Below are positions 1 to 6,569 of a DNA stretch of 7,647 nucleotides, in pieces (position 1 is the first letter of the stretch; each line of letters begins with the position of its first letter). The DNA is from Spirochaetia bacterium. GTDB taxonomy: Bacteria; Spirochaetota; UBA4802; UBA5550. Both the position numbers and the translations under genes were made by a program. The DNA is taken from positions 1 to 7,647 of the forward strand of contig JAITPE010000095.1 in the NCBI GenBank assembly GCA_031289575.1, written 5' to 3'. Below the pieces are notes generated by a model. The model saw only the letters and a program-made list of their open reading frames with translations. It searched no databases and was not told where the DNA came from.

Positions 1-2364
1 CTGCTTAACGACGAGGATTCCGTTTCCTCAAGAATACTCAAAAACCTTGGGGTAAATTTTGACAGGCTCAAGCTCGAAATAGAAAGCTCTGTGCGAAGGG
101 TAGGGACAACTATTGTGCTTGGCAAACTTCCGATAAGCCCGCGCTACAGAAAAATAATTGACCTCTCGCGTGAGGAGGCCTCCAGACTCAAGAACTCCTA
201 CATAGGAACTGAGCACCTGCTGTTGTCTATTTTCCGCGACGCGACATCCGCCGGAATCGGCAGCCTTAACCGCGCGGGCATTGATTACAACAACATCAAA
301 ACCGAAATTCTCAGGGTACTTGGAGTAAAGGCCTTTGCGGAGAAAACCGCAAAGCCCAGATCCGCGAACCGCCCGCCCGCTTTAGACGAGTTTACATATG
401 ACCTCACACAAATGGCGTCCGAAAACAGGCTTGACCCGGTGATAGGCCGCTTTGATGAAACCAGCCGCGTTATATGCATTCTTTCCAGAAAGAGAAAGAA
501 CAATCCAATACTCATCGGCGAGGCCGGCGTAGGCAAAACCGCAATCGTTGAGGGACTCGCGCAGCGCATTGTCGCAAAACAGGTTCCCGCTCCTCTGCAG
601 AACTGCCGTGTGCTGTCACTTGATATGGCGTCTGTGGTGGCCGGCACCAAATACCGCGGCGAGTTCGAGGAGCGGCTGAAACGCCTTGTGAATGAAATCA
701 GGGAATCAAAGAATGTCATTGTATTCATTGACGAAATACATACAATTATAGGCGCGGGCGCGGCCGAGGGAGCAATTGACGCCGCCAATATTCTCAAGCC
801 GGTGCTTGCCCGCGGGGAACTGCAGTGCATCGGCGCCACAACACTCAATGAGTACAGGCTGCACATCGAAAAGGACTCGGCTTTGGTCCGCCGTTTCCAA
901 AGCATAATGGTGAAGGAACCCAGCATCGAGGAATCGCTCACCATTCTGCACGGGCTCAAAAAAGGGTACGAAAAGCACCACAGGGTTCATTTTATGGATG
1001 AGGCCGTCAAGGAAGCCGTAACCATGTCGGACAGGTATATAACCGGCCGCTTTCTTCCGGATAAGGCCATTGATATTCTGGTTGAGGCAGGCGCTATGGC
1101 ATGCCTTGAAAATTACAATGTGCCCGATGACATAAAGGAATTGGAGAGAACAATCGAAGCCCTGAGCCTGCGCAAGAATGAACTTGTTCTCAAGCAGGAA
1201 TACGAACAGGCCGCCGCTGTCCGTGATCTCATAATTGAAAAAAAGAACCTGCTCGACACTAAAACAGCCGACTGGAACGCGCGCGAAAACGATTATGCCA
1301 TAGTTGTTGACGCGGCAAAAATAGCGATGGCTGTTTCCGAGATTACAGGCATTCCGGTACAGAACATCGAGGAATCAGAAACAATAAGGCTTTTGCGCAT
1401 GGAAGACGCCCTCCACCAAAAGATTGTGGGCCAGGACGAGGCAATATCGGTTATGGCGAGGGCGCTCCGCCGCTCAAGGGTGGGGCTTTCATCTCCGGGG
1501 CGCCCGCTCGGCTCTTTTATATTTCTTGGGCCGACCGGTGTCGGGAAGACCGAGCTTGCAAAGGTTCTGGCCGGATTCCTGTTCAACAACGAGAAGGCTC
1601 TCATACGGGTCGACATGTCCGAGTATATGGAAAAGCATTCGGTTGCGAGGCTGATAGGCTCCCCGCCCGGATATATAGGCTACGAGGACGGCGGCCAGCT
1701 CTCGGAAAAAATCAAGCGCAATCCGTATTCAATCGTTCTCCTCGATGAGATCGAGAAGGCTCATCCGGATGTCCTCAATATACTTCTGCAGATTCTTGAC
1801 GAGGGCTCTCTTACGGATAATTCGGGTGTCACTGTAAGTTTCAGGGACACCATCATCATCATGACCTCAAATATAGGCGCAAGGAATTATCAGAAACTTT
1901 CAAAGCTGGGATTCGGCGGAGCTGCGGATGATTTTGGAAAAAACGAAAAAGTCGATGAAGAGTTGAAGCGCCTTTTGAGCCCGGAGTTTCTCAACCGGGT
2001 TGATGAAATAGTTTATTTCCACAAGCTCGATAAGCATCATGTTGTGCAGATTGTTGACATAATGCTGGAGGATGTCCGGTTGTCGCTTCTTAAAAAACGG
2101 GATGTTGATATTGAGTTTTCGTACGGGCTCAAGAAGTTTATCATAGAAAAGGGGTTCAGCGATGTCTACGGAGCGAGGAACCTCAAAAGAGTAATCCGGC
2201 GGGAAATCGAGGATGTCATCGCCATAGAGATTCTCAAGGGCAAAAGCGAAGGGTGCAAAAAAATGCATGCCTCGGTAAGGGGCGGGCGCGTCTATTTTAA
2301 GCCCCTTTACGAGGATGAAGCGCTCAAGCGCCCGGAGTATGACACAGCCGCGGCCAAAAAGTAA
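1..2364 (+). CDS. clpC: ATP-dependent Clp protease ATP-binding subunit ClpC (5' end missing)
   Basis: Cytoplasmic Hsp100 unfoldase that threads substrates into the ClpP peptidase. The frame is open to the left edge, so the gene starts outside the window; the GTG at 91 is an internal codon. By comparison with ClpC proteins of about 810 residues, roughly 35-40 residues are missing. The 787 visible residues contain: the end of the first and all of the second Clp_N repeat (1-31 and about 40-105); AAA domain 1 with Walker A GEAGVGKT (173-180) and Walker B FIDEIH (D244, E245); a UVR-type middle segment (about 391-421) that distinguishes ClpC from ClpA; AAA domain 2 with Walker A GPTGVGKT (510-517), Walker B LLDEIE (D582, E583) and sensor TSNIGA (around 624); a LGF tripeptide (636-638) matching the ClpP-docking loop; and the C-terminal GFSDVYGARNLKR motif. 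All catalytic motifs are intact. The stop lies 7 bases from the convergent neighbour. Family assignment is secure; ClpP partnership is inferred from the LGF loop. Confidence 0.96.
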   Translation: MLNDEDSVSSRILKNLGVNFDRLKLEIESSVRRVGTTIVLGKLPISPRYRKIIDLSREEASRLKNSYIGTEHLLLSIFRDATSAGIGSLNRAGIDYNNIKTEILRVLGVKAFAEKTAKPRSANRPPALDEFTYDLTQMASENRLDPVIGRFDETSRVICILSRKRKNNPILIGEAGVGKTAIVEGLAQRIVAKQVPAPLQNCRVLSLDMASVVAGTKYRGEFEERLKRLVNEIRESKNVIVFIDEIHTIIGAGAAEGAIDAANILKPVLARGELQCIGATTLNEYRLHIEKDSALVRRFQSIMVKEPSIEESLTILHGLKKGYEKHHRVHFMDEAVKEAVTMSDRYITGRFLPDKAIDILVEAGAMACLENYNVPDDIKELERTIEALSLRKNELVLKQEYEQAAAVRDLIIEKKNLLDTKTADWNARENDYAIVVDAAKIAMAVSEITGIPVQNIEESETIRLLRMEDALHQKIVGQDEAISVMARALRRSRVGLSSPGRPLGSFIFLGPTGVGKTELAKVLAGFLFNNEKALIRVDMSEYMEKHSVARLIGSPPGYIGYEDGGQLSEKIKRNPYSIVLLDEIEKAHPDVLNILLQILDEGSLTDNSGVTVSFRDTIIIMTSNIGARNYQKLSKLGFGGAADDFGKNEKVDEELKRLLSPEFLNRVDEIVYFHKLDKHHVVQIVDIMLEDVRLSLLKKRDVDIEFSYGLKKFIIEKGFSDVYGARNLKRVIRREIEDVIAIEILKGKSEGCKKMHASVRGGRVYFKPLYEDEALKRPEYDTAAAKK

Positions 2365-2371
2365 TGCCGCT

Positions 2372-3031
2372 TTAATAAAGCTCTGTTCTGGTTTGGCCGT
2401 TTTCGTGGTATACCCATTCGCCTGTTTTAGTGCCGTTTTTATAGTTCCCCTGTGACTGAATGGAATCATCCTCGTTATAAAACGTCCACTTGCCGCTCCT
2501 TTCGCCCGATTTATAGCTGCCGATGAACTGTTTCTTTCCATTTGGGTAGTAGCAGTTTATTTGCCCGTCTTTTTCGCCATTGGTGTACCAGGATATTTCT
2601 TTTGGTTTCCCATCCTCATAGTATTCCAAGTAACGGCCGTTTTTTGTACTCATGCTGTATTCTATTTGCGTGTTCACCTTGCCGGAGGGGTAAAAGGTCA
2701 GGCAGGGGCCGTTCAGCGAGTCCTTGAGATAGTTGTCTTTGGAAATAAGCTTTCCTTCTGTGTTGAAACATGACCAGAAGCCGTTTTTTTGATTGTTCTT
2801 GTATGCTCCCTCATAGAGTTTTATGGAGATGTCCCGCTCCCGGTAGTAGTACCTCCACATTCCGTGTTTCTGTCCGTTTACAGTCGGGCCCTCTGCTGTA
2901 ATAAGGCCCTTATTCCACTTCATCTCGTTTTGGAGGGTTAATTTTTCTTCGATCTCTGTAATAGGGGGATTCAACGCGAATAGAGCCGCTGAAAGAGAAA
3001 AAATAAAGATGAGAAATAGGCTTTTCTTCAT
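2372..3031 (-). CDS. Exported MORN-like (YwqK-type) repeat protein
   Basis: A 219-residue protein of unknown function. Residues 1-19 form a Sec signal peptide (KK, then a Leu/Phe/Ile-rich core, ending LFA before LNPP), so it is probably periplasmic or beyond. There is no lipobox Cys. From about residue 52 to the end it is a tandem array of about seven repeats with near-exact 24-residue spacing (starting near 52, 78, 102, 126, 150, 174 and 198). The loose consensus is xNGxxxGxWxxYxxxGxxxxxxxY, which matches the MORN_2/YwqK family. Such repeats make long beta-meander surfaces, usually used for binding. The family label 'YwqK antitoxin' comes from a B. subtilis relative; no toxin gene is visible here and export argues against a cytoplasmic antitoxin role. 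The start is supported by GTGAGGT 9 bases upstream. The gene converges with clpC and diverges from flgG. Function is not known. Confidence 0.85.
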   Translation of the reverse strand: MKKSLFLIFIFSLSAALFALNPPITEIEEKLTLQNEMKWNKGLITAEGPTVNGQKHGMWRYYYRERDISIKLYEGAYKNNQKNGFWSCFNTEGKLISKDNYLKDSLNGPCLTFYPSGKVNTQIEYSMSTKNGRYLEYYEDGKPKEISWYTNGEKDGQINCYYPNGKKQFIGSYKSGERSGKWTFYNEDDSIQSQGNYKNGTKTGEWVYHENGQTRTELY

Positions 3032-3040
3032 ATTTTTAAT

Positions 3041-3047
3041 ACCTCAC
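3041..3047 (-). promoter_or_regulatory. Ribosome binding site of the MORN-repeat gene
   Basis: On the minus strand this reads GTGAGGT, ending 9 bases before the ATG at 3031-3029. It fixes that ATG, which opens directly into the signal peptide, as the start. Confidence 0.65.
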
Positions 3048-3048
3048 T

Positions 3049-3077
3049 TTAATAATAATCGATTAAAGAGGCGTCAA
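3049..3077 (-). promoter_or_regulatory. Possible proximal sigma-70 promoter of the MORN-repeat gene
   Basis: On the minus strand TTGACG (3077-3072) and TATTAA (3054-3049) are 17 bases apart, a good match in sequence and spacing. The predicted start, near 3042, would fall inside the Shine-Dalgarno sequence at 3047-3041 and leave almost no leader. This makes it less convincing than the distal promoter; it may be weak, start further upstream, or be chance. Confidence 0.35.
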
Positions 3078-3082
3078 ATATG

Positions 3083-3099
3083 TTAATGGCCTTCATTAA
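3083..3099. promoter_or_regulatory. Operator-like inverted repeat in the divergent region
   Basis: TTAATG (3083-3088) and CATTAA (3094-3099) are perfect inverted 6-base arms around GCCTT. The site lies just downstream of the predicted start of the distal minus-strand promoter, where a bound repressor could block transcription. The geometry suits a small dimeric regulator, but the arms are short and AT-rich, so chance is possible. Confidence 0.3.
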
Positions 3100-3107
3100 T
3101 CCTTCCG

Positions 3108-3135
3108 ATGATAAGAATATGTTGAAGCGTGTCAA
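3108..3135 (-). promoter_or_regulatory. Distal sigma-70 promoter of the MORN-repeat gene
   Basis: On the minus strand a perfect -35 TTGACA (3135-3130) and a -10 TATCAT (3113-3108, five of six consensus bases) are separated by 16 bases. Transcription would start near 3101, giving an untranslated leader of about 70 bases that includes the inverted repeat at 3083-3099. This is the best promoter match in the divergent region. It is a sequence match only. Confidence 0.6.
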
Positions 3136-3174
3136 ATATTTTTTGCTTAAAACGAATTTTTTATGTCATATTAA

Positions 3175-3180
3175 GAGGTG
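3175..3180 (+). promoter_or_regulatory. Ribosome binding site of flgG (decides the start)
   Basis: GAGGTG, within AAGAGGTG, pairs with the 16S anti-Shine-Dalgarno and lies 6 bases before the ATG at 3187. The in-frame GTG at 3178 lies inside this motif, so it cannot be the start, although it gives the longest open frame. Confidence 0.8.
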
Positions 3181-3186
3181 GCTATT

Positions 3187-3984
3187 ATGATGAGATCCTT
3201 GTGGACCGCGGCTTCCGGAATGGTTGGGCAGCAGTTCAATATAGATACAATATCAAACAACCTGTCGAATGTAAATACAACAGGTTTTAAGAAGCAAAGG
3301 GCCGAGTTCGAGGACTTGCTCTACCATACTGTTCTCTTGGCCGGAACTCCGGCTACAGAGATTACCGAGGTGCCCACGGGCATACAGGTAGGTCATGGCG
3401 TCAAGGTCGCCGCCACACAGAAGATATTTGAGCAGGGAAGCTTTCAGGAAAGCGGAATCAAATCAGATCTGTGTCTCGCGGGTGACGGATTTTTCAAGGT
3501 GCAGCTCTTCGACGGCTCAATGGCATACACAAGGGACGGCTCATTCAAGATAGACTCCAATCTGCAGCTCGTTACCTCAAACGGCGATTTTCTGCTTGAG
3601 CCGCCTATAATTCTGCCGCCGACTACCATAAAGGACAGCTTGAGTATAACAAAGGACGGCAAGATGACCGTCATGGTTATAGGCGAGGAAGATCCTGTAG
3701 AGATAGGTCAAATGGAAATCTACAGGTTTGTGAATCCGGCAGGCCTCCGCAGCATGGGGCAAAATCTCTATAAAACGACTCCGGCCTCGGGCGAGGAAAT
3801 AGCTGGGCGGCCCGGAATGGAGGGCATGGGGCAGGTGCTTCAGGGATTTATTGAAATGTCAAATGTCAAGGTTGTTGAGGAAATGGTAAACATGATAGTT
3901 GCCCAGAGGGCGTACGAGGTAAATTCAAAGGCCATTCAAACTTCGGATTCCATGCTTGGAACCGCGATAGGCTTGAAACGCTGA
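3187..3984 (+). CDS. flgG: Flagellar basal-body distal rod protein FlgG
   Basis: FlgG polymerises into the distal rod that links the motor to the hook; in a spirochaete this lies in the periplasm. The 265-residue product is of usual length (260 in enteric bacteria). The N-terminus LWTAASGM with NNLSNVNTTGFKK (about 24-36) is the conserved rod/hook motif (Flg_bb_rod). The middle carries GDGFFKV and AYTRDGSFK, typical of the FlgE/F/G D1 region. The C-terminal stretch of about 45 residues, including EMSNV and VNMIVAQRAYEVNSKAIQ, is the Flg_bbr_C domain. As expected of a type III export substrate there is no Sec signal. ATG 3187 is chosen because a GAGGTG motif lies 6 bases upstream and because FlgG proteins typically start MM/MV-R/K-SLW; the adjacent ATG at 3190 is also possible. 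Unlike many genomes, no flgF lies directly upstream: the preceding gene is divergent, so flgG leads this cluster. The stop overlaps the flgA start by one base. Confidence 0.96.
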   Translation: MMRSLWTAASGMVGQQFNIDTISNNLSNVNTTGFKKQRAEFEDLLYHTVLLAGTPATEITEVPTGIQVGHGVKVAATQKIFEQGSFQESGIKSDLCLAGDGFFKVQLFDGSMAYTRDGSFKIDSNLQLVTSNGDFLLEPPIILPPTTIKDSLSITKDGKMTVMVIGEEDPVEIGQMEIYRFVNPAGLRSMGQNLYKTTPASGEEIAGRPGMEGMGQVLQGFIEMSNVKVVEEMVNMIVAQRAYEVNSKAIQTSDSMLGTAIGLKR

Positions 3985-4481
3985 TGAGATTTCCGCTTCT
4001 TCTTTTTCTTTCCTGTTTGATGTTTTTGAGCACAGCGCTTTTTGCTGATGTTCAAATATATCTCTATTCATCGGCGGTAAAGGGAGAGGAAGCGCTCAAG
4101 CTTAAGGATATTGCTCACTTGGATGGTTCGGATGATGAGTGCGCGGCGCTTGAGGATCTTGAGATAAGCGATGTTCTTTTTAATGATACGTATATCGACA
4201 GGAGAGAGCTTTCGCTGTTTTTGAGGCGGTACACAGAGAGCCGGTTTCTCATCTGCGGTTCATCGGTCAAGATCAAGCGTGAAAAGAAACCGGAAGCGCC
4301 GCGCATTGTACGGAGCGGCGAGCAGGTCAAGATTTTTGTGAAGAGAAAAAATATAACTATTGAGATTATGGGCGTCTCGGTTAAGGATGCCGGAATAGGC
4401 GAGCGCGTTACGGTCCGCTGCGGCAGCAGGGAAATAAGCGGCATTGTTAACAGCAACAGAACAGTGACATGCGAGATATAA
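3984..4481 (+). CDS. flgA: Flagellar P-ring assembly chaperone FlgA
   Basis: FlgA is a periplasmic chaperone that helps FlgI form the P-ring around the rod. The product has 165 residues, shorter than the enteric protein (about 219), which suggests a trimmed N-terminal SAF-like region. Residues 1-21 form a signal peptide (hydrophobic core, ALFA before DVQ). LKDIAHLDG (about residues 39-47) matches the start of FlgA proteins. The C-terminal 55 or so residues (from VRSGEQVKIF through GERVTVRCGSREISGIV) show the beta-clip pattern of the ChapFlgA domain. The ATG overlaps the flgG stop (TGATG) and has no clear Shine-Dalgarno, so translation is probably coupled to flgG. It overlaps flgH by 13 bases. 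The assignment rests on the C-terminal domain plus position between flgG and flgH/flgI. Confidence 0.88.
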   Translation: MRFPLLLFLSCLMFLSTALFADVQIYLYSSAVKGEEALKLKDIAHLDGSDDECAALEDLEISDVLFNDTYIDRRELSLFLRRYTESRFLICGSSVKIKREKKPEAPRIVRSGEQVKIFVKRKNITIEIMGVSVKDAGIGERVTVRCGSREISGIVNSNRTVTCEI

Positions 4482-5098
4482 GAAAAATTGCCGGTTTCAT
4501 TTTTATTCTTTGCCTGCCCTTATCGGCTGCGACGATCTGGCAGGATAAAAATAACTATGTCGCGGCAGAGAGATTCGCGCAGGGTGATGTCATCGTCATC
4601 AACGTGCGCGATATTTCCACCATTCAGTTTGATGTAACATCACAAAGTACCGATAATCTGTCGATTGAATCAAATCCGGATGTGACCATTACCGGATTTC
4701 TTCCAAAGGCAGCCGGCGATAAAAAAATAAAGGGAGACGAGAGCGGCAAATTTTCGGTAAAGGGCAAGGTCGGATTTTCAATAGCGGCACAGGTTCAGGA
4801 AGTTCAAAACGGCAAGCTCGTGCTTACCGGAAGCAGAGTCTATGTTTTTAACGGCGTTATAAATACTATTACGGTATCCGGTATTGCCGATCCAATACTT
4901 TTGAGCGGCAGGGAGGTTGATTCATGGAATGTCGCCAATTTCCAGATTCAGATAACAGGAAGGCGCCGGCCCATAAACCTTCAGTTTGCGCCGCCGGCTG
5001 TTGAGGGGCAGGCAACGACAGAGTTCACCGAGCAGCAGAAACAGCAATTGATTATAGAGTATTTGCAAAAGATAATAACAGAACAGGCAAAACCATGA
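4469..5098 (+). CDS. flgH: Flagellar basal-body L-ring protein FlgH (no lipobox)
   Basis: FlgH forms the outer-membrane L-ring in externally flagellated bacteria. The 209-residue product has the family's features: ATIWQD at the mature start (about 21-26), GDVIVINVRDIS (about 39-50), SNPDVTITGFLP, KGKVGFSIAAQVQEV, NGKLVLTGSRVYVFNG and the end of the domain around VANFQIQITGRR. A Gln/Glu-rich helical tail follows. The N-terminus has a signal peptide ending near LPLSAA (cleavage probably after residue 21). The only nearby Cys (C15) follows Leu in FILC and lies mid-core, so it does not fit a lipobox even under the looser spirochaetal pattern. The start overlaps the end of flgA by 13 bases without a clear ribosome binding site; no better in-frame start follows before the signal core. 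The stop overlaps the flgI ATG (ATGA). In a spirochaete the filament does not cross the outer membrane, so the protein's exact role is uncertain. Confidence 0.93.
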   Translation: MRDIRKIAGFIFILCLPLSAATIWQDKNNYVAAERFAQGDVIVINVRDISTIQFDVTSQSTDNLSIESNPDVTITGFLPKAAGDKKIKGDESGKFSVKGKVGFSIAAQVQEVQNGKLVLTGSRVYVFNGVINTITVSGIADPILLSGREVDSWNVANFQIQITGRRRPINLQFAPPAVEGQATTEFTEQQKQQLIIEYLQKIITEQAKP

Positions 5099-6165
5099 GC
5101 GGAACATTAAAGAAAACAGCCGCCGCCTTTTTTCTGCCGCTCTTTGCGTTGTCCTCAGCCTTTGCCGAGCTCTCGGTCAAGGTGCGCGAGCTTACAACAG
5201 TAGACGGGCTAAAGGATAACCAAATCTACGGTTACGGCCTTGTAACAGGCCTTGCCGGAACAGGTGACTCGCGCTTTGATTTTTCCGGAACCACGCTGGA
5301 AAATTTTATCAGAAACCTTGGGATAGAGGCGGAACATTTTAAGTCCAGAAATATTGCCGCGGTACTTGTTACAGCCAAACTGAGTCCCTTTGTACGGACA
5401 GGCGACAGAATAGATGTAACCGTATCTTCCATAGGCGATGCCAAGTCACTTGACGGCGGCGTTCTGCTGCAATCCCCGCTTTCCGGCGCGGACGGCAACA
5501 TCTATGCTACGGCGCAGGGTATGCTGGAATTAAACGATTCCGGCGGCAGCCGTCCAAGGCCTGTTACCGGAGCGTTAGCCTCGCAGGGCGCGAGAAAAAG
5601 GCCTGTCAAGACATCGGCCCGCATAAGCAAGGGCGGGATCATTGAGCGCGACATCACGCCAAACATAGTATTCAGGGACAATGAACAGCCGGATAAAGAA
5701 TGGATTTATCTCATCATTGATGATTGGGATTACGGAGTCGCCGACCGCATAATCAAGGCCGTTGCGCAAAAGTACCCGTCGGCCGAGCCGGCCCTTGTGC
5801 CCGCGGGCAAGATTCAGCTTACGGTTTTAAAGGATGTTCCTCTGCAGGAATTCATTGATGGTATCCAGCAGATAGAAATAGTTCCGGCGGACAGGCCGAG
5901 GGTTGTCATAAACGAGCAGGACGGTACCATTGTCGCCGGAGGCAATGTTCAGGTATCGGACGCGCTTGTAAGCCGCGAGGGGCTCATAGTTGAAATATCG
6001 GGCAGCAGGGATAAGGTATCGGCATCCTTCATTAAGGAGTCAACTACGGTCAAGGATCTGGTTGACGCTCTTAACGCGGTAGGCGCCGGAACAGCGGATA
6101 TTATATCAATCATGAAAGCGCTCAAAAATGCGGGCGCGATACACGCAGAGCTGATTATTCAATAG
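5095..6165 (+). CDS. flgI: Flagellar basal-body P-ring protein FlgI
   Basis: FlgI makes the peptidoglycan-associated P-ring, the bushing around the rod. The 356 residues are close to the usual length of about 365. Residues 1-24 form a Sec signal peptide (KK, hydrophobic core, SSAFA before ELS). The mature protein opens with VRELTTVDGLKDNQIYGYG and continues LVTGLAGTGDS, the family's most conserved block. GDRIDVTVSSIGDAKSLDGG (about 103-122) and the end, in LNAVGAGTADIISIMKALK then AGAIHAELIIQ, are also diagnostic. The ATG lies in an ATGA overlap with the flgH stop and has only a weak ACAGG upstream, pointing to translational coupling. It is exported by Sec and folded with help from FlgA, encoded two genes upstream. 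Confidence 0.97.
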   Translation: MSGTLKKTAAAFFLPLFALSSAFAELSVKVRELTTVDGLKDNQIYGYGLVTGLAGTGDSRFDFSGTTLENFIRNLGIEAEHFKSRNIAAVLVTAKLSPFVRTGDRIDVTVSSIGDAKSLDGGVLLQSPLSGADGNIYATAQGMLELNDSGGSRPRPVTGALASQGARKRPVKTSARISKGGIIERDITPNIVFRDNEQPDKEWIYLIIDDWDYGVADRIIKAVAQKYPSAEPALVPAGKIQLTVLKDVPLQEFIDGIQQIEIVPADRPRVVINEQDGTIVAGGNVQVSDALVSREGLIVEISGSRDKVSASFIKESTTVKDLVDALNAVGAGTADIISIMKALKNAGAIHAELIIQ

Positions 6166-6168
6166 AGA

Positions 6169-6175
6169 GAGAAGG
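6169..6175 (+). promoter_or_regulatory. Ribosome binding site of flgJ
   Basis: The purine-rich run GAGAAGG, within AGAGAGAAGGG, lies 5 bases before the ATG at 6181. It is the only strong ribosome binding site inside the flagellar cluster downstream of flgG and allows flgJ to be translated independently of the coupled flgA-flgH-flgI block. Confidence 0.65.
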
Positions 6176-6180
6176 GCAAT

Positions 6181-6558
6181 ATGTTAGATAATTCCGTTAT
6201 GAGAAGCAGCATTGTTGATGCGGCGCGGGCGGCGAAAACAGCGGACGCGCAGCGGCAGATCAAAGAGGCCGATAAGTCCGCTGGCGGCTTTGCCGAAATG
6301 CTCAATGAGAGTATCAAGGACAAGGAGGCCTACAAGGAGAAGCTCATGGACGCCTGTCATGATATGGAAGCCATATTTATATCCAAAATGCTCAAGGAAA
6401 TGCGCAAGAATGTAGACAAGAGCGAATGGCTGCATGGCGGCTTTGCCGAGGAAATTTTTGAGGACATGCTCTACGATGAGTACGCAAAACAGGTGTCAAG
6501 AAACGCCGACATGGGGCTTGCGAAAATGCTCTACAATGAGATGAGCAGGAAATTATAA
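6181..6558 (+). CDS. flgJ: Single-domain FlgJ-like rod-binding protein
   Basis: This 125-residue protein matches only the N-terminal rod-binding (rod capping) half of FlgJ. The core runs from about residue 57 to the end: DMEAIFISKMLKEMRKNV (61-78), then HGGFAEEIFEDMLYDEYAK (85-103), then the conserved ending GLAKMLYNEM. The muramidase domain of enteric FlgJ is absent, which is common outside gamma- and betaproteobacteria; any wall-cutting activity for rod passage must come from another gene. There is no signal peptide, in keeping with a type III exported or rod-associated protein. Residues 1-50 are Ala/Lys/Glu-rich and probably extended or helical. It is last in the flagellar cluster, 15 bases after flgI, with its own ribosome binding site. 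No hairpin terminator follows, so transcripts may run on into the tRNA gene. Confidence 0.9.
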   Translation: MLDNSVMRSSIVDAARAAKTADAQRQIKEADKSAGGFAEMLNESIKDKEAYKEKLMDACHDMEAIFISKMLKEMRKNVDKSEWLHGGFAEEIFEDMLYDEYAKQVSRNADMGLAKMLYNEMSRKL

Positions 6559-6569
6559 CGGCATTTTTA

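Larger units (their letters stand above)
3073..3139. repeat. 9-base direct repeat GTCAAATAT, two copies
   Basis: GTCAAATAT occurs at 3073-3081 and again at 3131-3139, starts 58 bases apart. On the minus strand each copy reads ATATTTGAC and supplies the core of one of the two candidate -35 elements. The repeat may therefore reflect duplicated promoter elements or a binding site rather than an independent element. Confidence 0.4.

Noticed and set aside
91..93. GTG as the start of clpC
   Set aside because: The same frame stays open to base 1 and encodes a recognisable piece of the first Clp_N repeat (LLNDEDSVSSRILKNLGV), so the true start is outside the window.
285..959. 224-codon minus-strand open frame inside clpC
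   Set aside because: It is antisense to a conserved AAA domain, low-complexity Ser/Arg/Ala-rich, and has no family resemblance: a shadow of clpC codon usage.
2348..2355. GCCGCGGC palindrome at the end of clpC, with a similar CCGCGG near 6720
   Set aside because: Short GC palindromes are expected by chance in coding DNA; no shared context beyond six to eight bases.
1900..2541. 213-codon minus-strand open frame across the clpC/MORN junction
   Set aside because: It overlaps two well-supported genes in another frame and resembles nothing; coincidental.
2372..3031. Toxin-antitoxin system based on the YwqK family name
   Set aside because: The protein has a signal peptide and its neighbours are clpC and flgG; no toxin candidate is present.
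3130..3148. Sigma-54 promoter for flgG (TGTCAA ... TTGC)
   Set aside because: The gap between the -24-like and -12-like parts is 7 bases instead of 5 and the GG of the -24 element is missing.
3178..3180. GTG as the start of flgG
   Set aside because: It lies inside the GAGGTG ribosome binding site; ATG 3187 has correct spacing and gives the family's usual N-terminus.
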